DNA of 64,000 nt, taken from the NCBI GenBank assembly GCA_025774935.1, contig JALGZK010000010.1, positions 31,817 to 95,816 on the forward strand, in the 5' to 3' direction. The notes beneath the pieces were generated by a model that had not been told where the DNA came from, searched no databases, and was given only the letters and a program-made list of their open reading frames with translations. The position numbers were made by a program, and so were the translations under genes. Positions within the stretch are counted from its first letter, which is position 1. Each line of letters starts with the position of its first letter. Origin of the DNA: a bacterium. GTDB taxonomy: Bacteria > Joyebacterota > Joyebacteria > Joyebacterales > Joyebacteraceae. Below are positions 7,903 to 16,893 of the stretch, one piece after another.

Positions 7903-8955
7903 CTATTTGAGGGCCATTCTGACGATTCTGTCCACCAACTCGCCAAATCCGATCCCCGCCGCGGCGGCCGCCATCGGGACAAGACTCACGTCCGTCATGC
8001 CGGGGACCGTGTTGATCTCGAGGCAGAAGACGCCGTTGTTGGGAGCGACGCGGTAGTCGGCGCGCGCGTACCCGCGGCAGCCGAGCGCGCGGAACGCGTG
8101 GAGCGCCGTCGCCTCGAGGACGTCAGCGAGCCGCTTCGGAACGTCCGCCGGGCACGTGTACTCGCTCATGCCCTTCGTGTACTTGCTCTCGTAGTCGTAG
8201 AGCCCGCCCTTCGGCGCGATCTCCACCACGGGGAGCGCTTCCCCGCCGAGGATCGCGACCGTCATCTCGCGCCCCGGGATGTATGTCTCGAGCAGCACGT
8301 GGCGCGAGTACTCGGCCGCCGACCTGATCGCCCCGACGAGCTCCTCCTCGCCCTCGACGACGGTGAGTCCGACCGTCGATCCCTGGTCGTTCGGCTTGAC
8401 GACGAGCGGGTAGCCGCCGACACGCTCCGCCGCCTCGAGAGAGTCCGAGACGGAGAGGTCGTCGGGCAGCCACGGCGAGCCGCCCCGCTCGTCCGCCGCG
8501 AAGCTGCCCTCGAGCGAGACCACGGCCCACGCCGGTGTCGGCACCCGCGATTCCCTGAAGATGATCTTGGACGCCCGCTTGTCCATCGCGAGCGCGCACG
8601 CGAGTACGCCCGAACCCGTGTACCGTTTCCCGGCGAGCTCGAGAAGCCCCTGGACCGTGCCGTCCTCGCCCGACCCGCCGTGGAGCGCGACGAAGACGAC
8701 GTCGGCGCCCTGCACGGCTTCGCCCGTGACCGCGCGGAGCGCCGCCCCGGCCTCCTTGAGGATCGGCGGCGGCGCGGCGCCGATCTCGGCGGCGGCCGCG
8801 GCCTCCCTCGCCCCCACTGCGGAGTCGCCGACGGCCGGATCGATCAGGAGCACGTCGTGTCCCGCGTCCGCGAGCGCCAGCCCGACGGCCCGGCCCGTGA
8901 CGAGGGAGATCTCGCGCTCCGCGGACGTTCCACCGTAGAGAACTGCGATCCTCAC
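7903..8955 (-). CDS. ddl: D-alanine--D-alanine ligase
   Basis: This 350-residue ATP-grasp ligase makes the D-Ala-D-Ala dipeptide for peptidoglycan in the cytoplasm. Seen motifs: VLYGGTSAEREISL at the N-terminus, ALHGGSGEDGTVQG near residue 95, MDKRASK, VKPNDQGSTVGL in the ATP-binding part, the phosphate-loop region YDYESKY, and the metal-binding end CLEINTVPGMT. The length is within the usual 300-370. The ATG overlaps the gltX stop by 4 bp (ATGA), so the two are co-translated. The pairing with gltX has no obvious functional reason beyond housekeeping. Confidence 0.96.
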   Translation of the reverse strand: MRIAVLYGGTSAEREISLVTGRAVGLALADAGHDVLLIDPAVGDSAVGAREAAAAAEIGAAPPPILKEAGAALRAVTGEAVQGADVVFVALHGGSGEDGTVQGLLELAGKRYTGSGVLACALAMDKRASKIIFRESRVPTPAWAVVSLEGSFAADERGGSPWLPDDLSVSDSLEAAERVGGYPLVVKPNDQGSTVGLTVVEGEEELVGAIRSAAEYSRHVLLETYIPGREMTVAILGGEALPVVEIAPKGGLYDYESKYTKGMSEYTCPADVPKRLADVLEATALHAFRALGCRGYARADYRVAPNNGVFCLEINTVPGMTDVSLVPMAAAAAGIGFGELVDRIVRMALK

Positions 8956-10403
8956 CGCCGGGCCTCCTTCCCCGCCGCGCTCGAGAGGCGGGCGAGCGCA
9001 AGCTCCCGCCCGAGTGTCGCCGCGACGTCGCCGAGCGCCGGGCCGTGCGTCCGTCCCGTCAGAGCGGCGCGCGCCGGCATGAAGAGGTCCTTCCCCTTGA
9101 CGCCGAGTTCCTTCCCGACGCCCTTCAGAATCGACTTGAAGGTCTCGGGAGCGAGCGCGGCCGTCTCGCGCTCCACCGCGGAGTGGAGCGCCTGGACCAC
9201 GCGGGCCCCGACCTCACCTTCGACCCAGTCCCGCGCCTCGGTCTCGAACTCCAGTCCGTCTTCGAAGAAGATCGCGATCTCGTCGGGAATGTCGCTCAGG
9301 CGCTCGATGCCGTCTCGCACCAGGTCGACCATCTGCGCGAACCGCGCCGCATCGGCCTCGACGAACCCCGCTCCCTCCGCGAACGGACGCGCGAGATCGG
9401 CGACGCGCTCGAGAGGCTCCTCCCGGATGTGGTGGGCGTTGACCCACGAGAGCTTGTCCTCGTCGAACGCGGCCGGCGACGGGGAGACCCGGTCGAGCTC
9501 GAACGCCCCGACGAGTTGCTCGCGCGTCAGGATCTCCGCGGCCTCGGGGTGGGACCAGCCGAGGAGCGCCAGGTAGTTCACGATGCCCCCGGGAAGGAAG
9601 CCCTGCTCCCTGAACTCCGCGACCGACGTCGCGCCGCGCCGCTTCGAGAGCTTGCTCCTGTCCTTGTCGACGATGAGCGAGACGTGCACGAAGGTCGGCG
9701 GCTCGAACCCGAGCGCCCGGTAGACGAGGATCTGGCGCATGGTGTTCGAGAGGTGCTCCTCCGCGCGGATGACGTGCGAGATGTCCATGAGAGCGTCGTC
9801 CACGACGACCGCGAAGTTGTAGGTCGGCCTTCCGTCGCTCCTCATGATGACGAAGTCCCCGAGCATGTCCTTCCCGAACTCCACGGCTCCCCTAACGAGG
9901 TCCTCGAACGCGATGTCTTCCGTCGGTCCGTAGAGTCGGACGACCGGAGGCCTGCCTTCACTTCGCAGCCTCTCCTCGTCTTCCGGGGAGATGCCCCGGC
10001 AGGTGCCGTCATACTGCGGTACGAGCCCCCTCGCGAGCGCGTCCTTTCGCTTCGCCTCGAGCTCCCCGTCCGTGCAGTAGCAGCGGAACGCCTTCCCCTC
10101 CTCGAGGAGCCTCTCGGCCTGCTCCCGGTAGATCTCGCGCCTCTCCGATTGGCGGTAGGGTCCCCTGTCGCCACCCGCCCCGGGACCCTCGTCCCAGGAG
10201 AGCCCCAGCCACTCGAGGTCTTGGAGCACGGCCTTCTCGGATTCGGCGGTCGACCTCGCCGTGTCCGTGTCCTCGATCCGGAGGATGAACGTGCCGCCCG
10301 TGTGCCTGGCGAACAGCCAGTTGAAGAGCGCCGTCCTGGCGCCGCCTATGTGAAGGTGTCCCGTCGGGCTGGGCGCGAACCTCACTCGTGTGGAACCGGT
10401 CAT
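8952..10403 (-). CDS. gltX: Glutamyl-tRNA synthetase
   Basis: This 483-residue class I aminoacyl-tRNA synthetase charges tRNA-Glu. The N-terminus has RFAPSPTGHLHIGGARTAL (the HIGH box as HIGG) and RIEDTD; the KMSKS loop is present as KLSKRRGA near residue 245. A zinc-site-like CYC lies near residue 108. The length matches bacterial GltX (about 465-500). No glutamine amidotransferase (gatCAB) or glnS is in the window, so I cannot say whether it is discriminating. Confidence 0.97.
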   Translation of the reverse strand: MTGSTRVRFAPSPTGHLHIGGARTALFNWLFARHTGGTFILRIEDTDTARSTAESEKAVLQDLEWLGLSWDEGPGAGGDRGPYRQSERREIYREQAERLLEEGKAFRCYCTDGELEAKRKDALARGLVPQYDGTCRGISPEDEERLRSEGRPPVVRLYGPTEDIAFEDLVRGAVEFGKDMLGDFVIMRSDGRPTYNFAVVVDDALMDISHVIRAEEHLSNTMRQILVYRALGFEPPTFVHVSLIVDKDRSKLSKRRGATSVAEFREQGFLPGGIVNYLALLGWSHPEAAEILTREQLVGAFELDRVSPSPAAFDEDKLSWVNAHHIREEPLERVADLARPFAEGAGFVEADAARFAQMVDLVRDGIERLSDIPDEIAIFFEDGLEFETEARDWVEGEVGARVVQALHSAVERETAALAPETFKSILKGVGKELGVKGKDLFMPARAALTGRTHGPALGDVAATLGRELALARLSSAAGKEARR

Positions 10404-10445
10404 GATCTCTCCGTTCGGGCTTCCAGTGATCCCGTCGTGGCCGGG

Positions 10446-10460
10446 CCGGCGTTGCGCCGG
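10446..10460. terminator. Short GC hairpin downstream of the rhomboid gene
   Basis: CCGGCG (10446-10451) and CGCCGG (10455-10460) flank a 3-base loop in the 102-bp gap between gltX and the rhomboid gene. There is no U-run. It may end the rhomboid transcript or be chance in GC-rich DNA. Confidence 0.25.
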
Positions 10461-10505
10461 TGCTCCCGCCCCTCCAGCCGGCCGTGCGCCGACCCTACAC
10501 CACGC

Positions 10506-11252
10506 TCATCTCCGGCGCGACAGGCGCATCACCTTCTGGCGCGCGGGGACCCGCGGCGGCCGCCCGATGGCCATGAGGAAGATGAGCACCACGCCGGCCG
10601 CGAAGCCGCCGATGTGCGCCATGTAGGCGACGCCCGTCGACGCGCCGAGCCCGACGGTCACCTGCGAGATGAGCTGGAGCACGATCCAGAACCCGAGGAC
10701 GACGAACGCCGGCATGACCACGATCGCCCGCACGACGAGCACTCGCACCGGGTTCCGGGGGTACTTGACGAGATACGCTCCTAGGACGCCGGCGATTGCG
10801 CCCGAGGCGCCGAGTGAAGGGATGACCGAGTTCGAGGCAAACGCGACGTGCGCCAGACTCGCCCCGATCCCGCAGAGGAGGTAGAAGAGGATGAAGCGCC
10901 CGTGTCCGAGGATGTCCTCGATCTGGTCGCCGAAGATGGCGAGGTAGAGCATGTTCCCGATGATGTGCATCCAGGACCCGTGCATGAACATCGCGGTCAG
11001 GAGCGTGATGTGGATGGGAACCGGGCCCGGAGCCTGCGGGATCTCGAGCGTCTGCCCCGCGAACTCGACCATCTGCGCGTGGACGAGGTCGACGTTCCTG
11101 GTGATCTCGAACGGGATCGCGGCCCAGCCGTAGGTGAACGACTCGCCGATCCCGAGCTGCGCGAGCCAGAAGAGTACGTTGACCCCGATTAGCGTCCAGA
11201 CCACGTACGGGGTCGTCTCCCTCTGTGAGTTGTCGTCGCCGAGCGGGAACAT
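10506..11252 (-). CDS. Rhomboid-family intramembrane serine protease
   Basis: This 248-residue integral membrane protein has about six to seven helices. The catalytic serine lies in GASGAIAG (Ser150), the partner histidine in AYMAHIGGFAAG (His213), and HIIGN (Asn100) fits the oxyanion asparagine of the HxxxN-type motif in helix 2. The ATG at 11252 follows CGGAGTGAACG. Rhomboids cut transmembrane substrates within the bilayer; the substrate is unknown. The gene stands between gltX and small accessory genes without overlap. Confidence 0.93.
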   Translation of the reverse strand: MFPLGDDNSQRETTPYVVWTLIGVNVLFWLAQLGIGESFTYGWAAIPFEITRNVDLVHAQMVEFAGQTLEIPQAPGPVPIHITLLTAMFMHGSWMHIIGNMLYLAIFGDQIEDILGHGRFILFYLLCGIGASLAHVAFASNSVIPSLGASGAIAGVLGAYLVKYPRNPVRVLVVRAIVVMPAFVVLGFWIVLQLISQVTVGLGASTGVAYMAHIGGFAAGVVLIFLMAIGRPPRVPARQKVMRLSRRR

Positions 11253-11267
11253 CGTTCACTCCGGTGT

Positions 11268-11286
11268 GCCGGCGGGCGTCGCCGGC
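11268..11286. terminator. 7-bp GC hairpin between two minus-strand genes
   Basis: GCCGGCG (11268-11274) and CGCCGGC (11280-11286) surround a 5-base loop in the 95-bp gap downstream of the STAS-like gene. No U-run is seen. It is a plausible transcript end or insulating hairpin before the rhomboid gene. Confidence 0.3.
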
Positions 11287-11347
11287 CTGAGCTGGATCGG
11301 GGCCCCCGCCACCCACGTCGGTGAGGGCGCGTCGACCCCTCCGCCGC

Positions 11348-11749
11348 CTAGTCACCCGTTCCCGACGCGGCCTTCTGCTCCACTCCGAGCCAGTCCTCGG
11401 CCTCCCTCATCTCCCTGAAGACGCTCAGCTCGATCGACACGTCCCCGAGGTGCGCCTGGAGCATCCGGATGAGCCCGAAGCTCGCATCCGTCGGAGCCAC
11501 AACTGCCACCTTGAGTGGCCCGATCTCCTCGACGTGGCTCTTGACGTACGCCGCCACCCTGGCGACGTCGGCCTTGTGCGCGGTCGTGGTGACGCCACGC
11601 ATGTCCGTGAGCATGTGCATCCCTGGACGGTAGTCGGGATCGCGGAGCGCCTCGTCAAAGCTCTCGAGGAGCTCGTCGGTCGTCACGACGCCGGTCAGGG
11701 TGCGGTAGAGGATCCCCGCTTCCTTGTCGATGACATAGATGGTAGGCAT
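11348..11749 (-). CDS. Small SpoIIAA/STAS-like protein of unknown function
   Basis: This 133-residue soluble protein begins MPTIYVIDKEAGILYRTLTG, a beta-strand opening like the SpoIIAA-like/STAS-fold proteins that have a DFR or DMRG segment after helix 1 (here LTDMRGVTTT near residue 50). No catalytic motif is evident. The ATG at 11749 follows AAGGGGTGAG. It lies just downstream of a DUF2284 gene and a dimeric-barrel gene on the same strand. A small-molecule or lipid-binding role would fit the fold but is a guess. Confidence 0.6.
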   Translation of the reverse strand: MPTIYVIDKEAGILYRTLTGVVTTDELLESFDEALRDPDYRPGMHMLTDMRGVTTTAHKADVARVAAYVKSHVEEIGPLKVAVVAPTDASFGLIRMLQAHLGDVSIELSVFREMREAEDWLGVEQKAASGTGD

Positions 11750-11800
11750 GCACTCACCCCTTCGAGTTGCGGTCGACGCTTGCCGGACGTCGCCCCGCCG

Positions 11801-12340
11801 CTACTCCACCAGGAGGATGGCGTAGCGGTTCATGGTCTGGTCGCGGCTCGTCAGGACCTCGATGGGGTAGCCGCACGCGCGCACCGTCGAGAACACGTCG
11901 ACTCCGAGACCCTCGGCGCTCGGTCTCGCAGACTCGGGGTGCAGGCAGGTCTCGGGCGTTCCCGGACACTCGTCGCAGATATGGCAGGAGCTCGTGCCCA
12001 TGACGAAGGCCTTCTCGGACCCCGCCAGGAACGCTCCTCGTTCGATCTCCAGGAGCGTCGCATTCAGCTCGGCCGTCCAGACGTGACGCTTCTCGGGGTC
12101 GTCGAGCCGCTTCTCAAATCGGAAGACGACGGCGGACGTGTATTCGCCAATGAACTCCCTGCACTCGTCCACCGGCGGGTTGTGCGGAGGACACGCGGCG
12201 GTCCGGCCGTAGTCCTCGCATCCGAACCGGCACTTCATCCGGACCCACTGGGCCACCACGATGCTTGCCGCGTCGATCCACCTGTAATCCTCGCAGCCCT
12301 TCTCCCGAAAGAGCGCCTCCAGCGCTGCTCGATCTGCCAT
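11801..12340 (-). CDS. DUF2284-type cysteine-rich predicted metal-binding protein
   Basis: This 179-residue protein has two cysteine groups: C37, C41 and C50 in CRFGCEDYGRTAACPP, and C119, C122, C125 and C132 in CHICDECPGTPETC. These match the DUF2284 family of predicted metal or Fe-S binding proteins, often near corrinoid or methyl-transfer genes. I chose ATG 12340 because MADRAALEALFREKGCEDYRW is a typical start; the frame continues upstream only through the next gene. It is probably co-transcribed with the gene upstream (23-bp gap). Function unknown; redox or metal handling is likely. Confidence 0.8.
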   Translation of the reverse strand: MADRAALEALFREKGCEDYRWIDAASIVVAQWVRMKCRFGCEDYGRTAACPPHNPPVDECREFIGEYTSAVVFRFEKRLDDPEKRHVWTAELNATLLEIERGAFLAGSEKAFVMGTSSCHICDECPGTPETCLHPESARPSAEGLGVDVFSTVRACGYPIEVLTSRDQTMNRYAILLVE

Positions 12341-12363
12341 CTTCACCCCGCTTGTACGTCGGT

Positions 12364-12684
12364 TCAGAGATCGACTGGCTCGAAGTTCGCGAACCGCTCG
12401 GCCGACTCCGGTAGCTCGGACAGGCTCGGGAACTCGGCGCACTCGATGAGCCGCTCCCACAGCTCCCGCACCGCCTCGTGCTCGTGTGCCTTCGTCTTCG
12501 CCTCGGGCGACGCCCACTCGATGACCTCGACGATGGTGCCGTCGCGCGAGCGCATGACGACCCGCGGCCGGTCGGTCACGAAACCGTGCGCGCGCAGTGT
12601 GGGGTCGTGCTGTCTGACCGTGTCGAGCAGATCGACGTCTCTGCCCGGCTTCGGACGATAACACGCTACGGCGATTCCCGCCAT
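12364..12684 (-). CDS. Small dimeric alpha/beta-barrel (ABM-like) protein
   Basis: This 106-residue protein begins at ATG 12684 with MAGIAVACYRPKPG and has the pattern of antibiotic-biosynthesis-monooxygenase-like ferredoxin folds: strand, helix (DLLDTVRQHDPTLRAHG), then paired strands (PRVVMRSRDGTIVEVIEW) and a helix rich in E and K. No conserved catalytic residue can be named. It lies directly upstream of the DUF2284 gene in the same orientation. Such proteins can be enzymes or simple stress or binding proteins. Confidence 0.6.
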   Translation of the reverse strand: MAGIAVACYRPKPGRDVDLLDTVRQHDPTLRAHGFVTDRPRVVMRSRDGTIVEVIEWASPEAKTKAHEHEAVRELWERLIECAEFPSLSELPESAERFANFEPVDL

Positions 12685-12734
12685 GCTCTCGTTCTCCTGT
12701 GATGGCCCGCGAGGAAACGTCCCATGCCCGAGGG

Positions 12735-14084
12735 TCACTCGACCGCGGGGTCGATCCGCACGTACGCGCGCTCGCCCGACTTCTCGACGGTCGCGCCCTC
12801 GATGTCGAGCTTGAACGCGGGCAGCTCCAGCGCCACGTGCCCACCCGAGACCTCGAGCGCCGGCTCGCCGGCGAGCCCGGTAAGGACCACCCGGGTGACG
12901 CCGTTGTAGAGCGGATGCGGACCGGGACCTTCGGTGAGCACGGTGTCTCCCATGACGTCGATCGTGCCGGCGTCGTTCCCCAGAGACAGGTAGCGCCTGT
13001 GGATGAGTCCCCCCTCGATCCGGTCCACGTTCATGGGATCGAACCCTCTGAGCCAGAGCCTCTGGCTCAGGGGCGCCTCCACGATGAGGCGCCACCCCGG
13101 GGCCGACTCGAACTCCTGCTTGCGCCGGTCGCGCTCGGCCATGAGCGCTTCGACGTCCTCGCCCGCGATGCGCGCGAACTCGTCCTTCTCCTCGGCAGTA
13201 AACGCCCGGCGCACGGTCTCCGGGATCTCCGGGAGCGCCCGCGCCAGATCGACGTCGGGGAATCGTTCCTCGTCGTCACCGAACCCGTCGCGCCACCCTG
13301 GGTCGTAGCGATCCAGGAGGAACGCGAACGCGACGCCCGTCTGGTAGGAACGGGCACGGACGTTCGTCGCATCGAACCCGCCCTCGGGGAGCTCCGGGTC
13401 GGTCCGTCCGGTGGCGCGGTACTCGACGTACGTCGGCGTCCCTTCGCCCACCTCGGTCCCCCGTTCGTAGGCCGGGAACTCGGCCTCCATCTGCCCGAAC
13501 CGATCGCCCCTCACGTCGAGCGCGAGGCGCGCCCAACCGGCGACCTCGTCGTCCTCGTCCGCGAGAAACGCGCGCCGGAGCGCCTCGGTCTCCATGCGTC
13601 GGAGCGCGAGGAGGTCTGCGCGCTCGACCGGGAACAGGAAGAGCGACGCCTCGTTCGCGCCCCACCTCCGGTCCGTGTCCCGCTGAAACACGTGGAAGGC
13701 CTCGTGGACCGCCACGCCGGCCATGCCCGTCACGTCGTGCCTCTCCCGCATGGACTCGATCATGAGCGTCGCCGTCGCGACCTCCCCGATCATCGCCGAC
13801 GAGTTCGCGACGATGGCCGGGTGGCGCCCGGCGAACACCTGCGCCCCGTTCCGCTCGACGAACCCCTCGGGCGGGGCGGGGTGCCGGAAAAGCCACGTGT
13901 CGGTGCCGTCGTAGACGGCGAGCGGTATGGCGAGGGGGTCGTAGTCCGGCCAGAGCGTACCGGCGGACGCGATCCGCGCCATCTCCGCTTCGATCTCCAG
14001 GGCGGAGATCGGTTCCTCCTCCCGAGCGCATCCGGCGAGAGCGAGGCATCCGATGAGGAAGAGCGTCAACACCTTCGAGCGCAT
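12735..14084 (-). CDS. Lipoprotein with HExxH motif, putative zinc metallopeptidase
   Basis: This 449-residue protein has a lipoprotein signal ending in LAGC (Cys19). The motif HEAFH (His127, Glu128, His131) is a classical zinc-peptidase signature, followed by GANEASLF and later by GTPTYVEY, which could supply a third ligand. The C-terminal 120 residues look like a separate beta-rich domain. GGAGG lies before ATG 14084. It would be anchored in the envelope. I do not recognise the exact family, and the peptidase activity is inferred from the motif only. Confidence 0.7.
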   Translation of the reverse strand: MRSKVLTLFLIGCLALAGCAREEEPISALEIEAEMARIASAGTLWPDYDPLAIPLAVYDGTDTWLFRHPAPPEGFVERNGAQVFAGRHPAIVANSSAMIGEVATATLMIESMRERHDVTGMAGVAVHEAFHVFQRDTDRRWGANEASLFLFPVERADLLALRRMETEALRRAFLADEDDEVAGWARLALDVRGDRFGQMEAEFPAYERGTEVGEGTPTYVEYRATGRTDPELPEGGFDATNVRARSYQTGVAFAFLLDRYDPGWRDGFGDDEERFPDVDLARALPEIPETVRRAFTAEEKDEFARIAGEDVEALMAERDRRKQEFESAPGWRLIVEAPLSQRLWLRGFDPMNVDRIEGGLIHRRYLSLGNDAGTIDVMGDTVLTEGPGPHPLYNGVTRVVLTGLAGEPALEVSGGHVALELPAFKLDIEGATVEKSGERAYVRIDPAVE

Positions 14085-14183
14085 GGGAACCTCCGGGATG
14101 GAGACGGATCCTGTCGCCTCGGAGCCGCCCGCTCACGCGTCGGCGACATCGGCTGTTCGCCGCTCGCGATCGCGTCGCGGGCC

Positions 14184-15623
14184 TTACCGCGTGCGTTCTG
14201 TCGAGTCGATGGCCAGCAGCGTGAACTGCGGGTTCCGGTGCGCCACCTCGAGCCTGTCCTCCGATCTATCGATGAACGCACGGTAGTCGTCCGTGTCTTC
14301 CGGCCCCGACACGAGGTAGTCCGCCCCGATCCGCTCGAGGTACGCCCACAGGTCGGCGTCCGATGCTCGATGGTAGACGGACGCGGCGCGGTCCGTGTAG
14401 AGGCTGAGCACACGGGGGCGCCTCGCCACGAACACGTCGGTCTCGTCGGTCGCCTCCCGGACGAACCGGAAGAGGTCCTCCGCGTGTGCGGTCCTGCCGG
14501 GGCTCCCGAGCGGTCCGAACTCCAGAGATGTGTACCGCGCTCCGTACGCGGCCAGGACGACGCACAGGAGGACGGCAAGCGCGCGTCCCCTCGTGCGCTG
14601 CGGGAGCGAGGAGGTCACCCTCTCGAAGGCGAGCATGGTGTGGAACACGTACAGCGGGATCAGTGGGAAGAGGTAGCGCGCCGCGCTCCAGGGCGAGACG
14701 AGCAGGACGGCGGCGTAGGCAAGGGTGAAAGTCTCCACGATCGTCGCCCGTCTGCGGACTCTCCTCGTGAAGCTCCAGACCGCGGCGGCCCCGGTCAGTC
14801 CGAAGAGCGCGAGGCGCAGCGGGGGGAAGTACCCGTTGCTCCAGACGGCGGTCGCGGCCCTCGTGAGCTTGGCGGTGTTGTACCACACGGCCGCCGGGTC
14901 CACGGGCCAGAGCCCCGCGACGCTGCTCCCCGAACCCGGGAACAGCACTCCCTGAAGGAGCACGAGCGCTCCCGTGGCGACCGTGACGAGGACGGCGAAC
15001 CCCGAGATCTTCCGGTGTCTGAGAATGTCGAGCAGGATGAGCGCCGGGACGACCGCGAGCCCGACCGCTCTCACGGCCGCGGCGAACCACACGACCACCG
15101 AGACCACGAGGGCGTAGAGCGGCCACGGGAGACGGCGCGCCTCGCCGCGGTAGTACCGCTCGATCAGAAGAAGGCCCGCGAAGAGGAACGGCAGGAACGC
15201 GAAGTCGGAACTGATGTGCTCCTTGTGCAGCCAGAAGACGGGACAGAGACCCGTGATGAGGAGCGCGGCGACCGCGGACGGGCGGGAGAGCTCCTTCGAG
15301 ACCAGGGTGAAGTAGAGCGGCAGGAACACCAGGAACAGGAGGATCGTCAGGACCTGCATCACCTCGAGATCCATCCCCCGAAGGCGATAGACCGGGGCGA
15401 GAAGGAGTGGGTATCCGGGAGGGTACGACTGCGGCCCGAGCACCGGGTACTGCGGGTTCACTATGTACCCCGTCTCGGCGTAAGGGACGCCGGTGGCGAG
15501 GTTCTTCGCGTGGTGGATGTACATCGCGTAGTCGCCGCCGCCTCCGGAACCGTCGCGGACGGTCCCGAAGTAGAAGAACGCGATGACGACGATGATGGCC
15601 GCTACGCCGAGGTTCCTCGTCAA
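14184..15623 (-). CDS. GT39/GT-C membrane glycosyltransferase
   Basis: This 479-residue polytopic protein has an N-terminal helix followed by a GGGGDYAMYIHHAKNL loop whose Asp31 corresponds to the catalytic acidic residue of GT-C (PMT/ArnT-like) enzymes. About ten further helices follow, then a soluble C-terminal domain from about residue 385. The start is TTG 15623, preceded by GGGAGACGGGAGC; no closer ATG fits. It would use a polyprenyl-phosphate sugar on the outer face of the inner membrane. It follows the ispDF gene by 36 bp. Confidence 0.8.
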   Translation of the reverse strand: MTRNLGVAAIIVVIAFFYFGTVRDGSGGGGDYAMYIHHAKNLATGVPYAETGYIVNPQYPVLGPQSYPPGYPLLLAPVYRLRGMDLEVMQVLTILLFLVFLPLYFTLVSKELSRPSAVAALLITGLCPVFWLHKEHISSDFAFLPFLFAGLLLIERYYRGEARRLPWPLYALVVSVVVWFAAAVRAVGLAVVPALILLDILRHRKISGFAVLVTVATGALVLLQGVLFPGSGSSVAGLWPVDPAAVWYNTAKLTRAATAVWSNGYFPPLRLALFGLTGAAAVWSFTRRVRRRATIVETFTLAYAAVLLVSPWSAARYLFPLIPLYVFHTMLAFERVTSSLPQRTRGRALAVLLCVVLAAYGARYTSLEFGPLGSPGRTAHAEDLFRFVREATDETDVFVARRPRVLSLYTDRAASVYHRASDADLWAYLERIGADYLVSGPEDTDDYRAFIDRSEDRLEVAHRNPQFTLLAIDSTERTR

Positions 15624-15659
15624 GCTCCCGTCTCCCTCTGGTGCCTCCCGGGCCGAAGG

Positions 15660-16862
15660 TCAGGGCCGTGCGCGGACGACCGCCACGGCGTAGGCCGAGA
15701 TCGCGAGCCCCTCGCCTTCCGGCCCGGTCCCCTCGGTCGTCGTGGCCTTGACGGAGACCGCCGCCTCGTCGACACCGAGCGCGCCCGCGAGCGCCCGTCT
15801 CATGTCCGGGACGTGAGGCGCGAGCTTCGGCGCCTCGGCGACGATGGTCACGTCGACGCTCGCGGGATCATGGCCCCGTTCGCGAACGATCGCGACCACC
15901 CGCTCCAGGAGGCCGAGACTCGAGACGTCCCTGAACGCGGGATCGCCCGGAGGGAAGTACCCGCCGATGTCGCCGGCCGCGACGGCGCCCAGGAGCGCGT
16001 CCATGACGGCGTGCGCGGCGACGTCTGCGTCCGACCACCCGTCGAGCCCCTTCCCGAACGGGATGTCGACTCCCGCGAGGACGAGCTTCCGTCCCTCGAC
16101 CAGGCGGTGGGTGTCGCTCCCCGTTCCCACGCGCGCTCCCGCCTCGAGGCCCAGCTCGCGGCCCACTCGTGCGACGGCGGTCTCCAGATCGAGCGCCGTC
16201 GTCACCTTGACGTTCCCCGCGTCGCCTTCCACCACGGTCACGCGCCGTCCCACCATCTCGACCGCCTGGGCGTCGTCGGTCACGGCGGCGTCCCCGAGCA
16301 CGCGGTACGCTTCGTCCAGCACCGCGCGCCTGAATCCCTGAGGCGTCTGCGAAAGGCCGAGGACCGCGCGGTCGAGCGTCGCGACGACGTCCCTCCCTTC
16401 CACGCGCTTCACGGTGTCCGGGACCGGCGCGACCGGAACCGCCGCGCCGCACGCGACGGCCGCGTCCACGACCCGGTCGACGAGCTCGCGCGACACGAAG
16501 GGCCTCGCTGCGTCGTGGACGAGGACGACCTCGACCTCTTCGGAGAGCGCGGCGAGACCGCGGACCACCGAGTCCTGCCGGCGCTCCCCCCCCTCGACGA
16601 CCGCGACACGCGTCCCCTCGAACCTGTCCCCGCCAGGCCAACCGGCCTCGCGAAGGAGTCCCTCCGCGGTCGAGACACGGTCCGCCGCGGCGACGATGAT
16701 CACCTCGGCCGACACCTCGAGCAGGGGCCGGAGCGCGCGGACGAACATCGGTTCGAGACCGAGAAGGCAGAACTGCTTCGGGGTCGGGTCGCCGACCCTC
16801 CTCGACGCGCCGGCCGCGACGAGGACGGTGCCGATCCGTGGGCCGTTCGTGTCGTCGTTCAC
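15660..16862 (-). CDS. ispDF: Bifunctional IspD/IspF isoprenoid enzyme
   Basis: This fusion carries two MEP-pathway enzymes. The N-terminal half (about residues 1-235) is CDP-ME synthase: VAAGASRRVG, PKQF, VHDAARPF, RAVLGLSQTPQGF and a GNVKVTTALDLE end. The C-terminal half is MEcPP synthase: GSDTHRL (the metal DxH), SDADVAAHAVMDALLGA, GDIGGYFPPGD and KATTTEGTG. IspE is not included. I chose GTG 16862 because GAGGAG lies 9 bases upstream; ATG 16871 in the same frame sits directly on that site. The upstream gene ends 32 bp before. Isoprenoids made here would supply undecaprenyl carriers and the UbiA substrates elsewhere in the window. Confidence 0.94.
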   Translation of the reverse strand: MNDDTNGPRIGTVLVAAGASRRVGDPTPKQFCLLGLEPMFVRALRPLLEVSAEVIIVAAADRVSTAEGLLREAGWPGGDRFEGTRVAVVEGGERRQDSVVRGLAALSEEVEVVLVHDAARPFVSRELVDRVVDAAVACGAAVPVAPVPDTVKRVEGRDVVATLDRAVLGLSQTPQGFRRAVLDEAYRVLGDAAVTDDAQAVEMVGRRVTVVEGDAGNVKVTTALDLETAVARVGRELGLEAGARVGTGSDTHRLVEGRKLVLAGVDIPFGKGLDGWSDADVAAHAVMDALLGAVAAGDIGGYFPPGDPAFRDVSSLGLLERVVAIVRERGHDPASVDVTIVAEAPKLAPHVPDMRRALAGALGVDEAAVSVKATTTEGTGPEGEGLAISAYAVAVVRARP

Positions 16863-16893
16863 TGGGGTCATCTCCTCGGAACGCGTGGAGAAC

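Noticed and set aside
7561-9576. 671-codon plus-strand open frame over ddl/gltX
   Set aside because: Antisense to ddl and part of gltX, with no recognisable motif and no conserved start.
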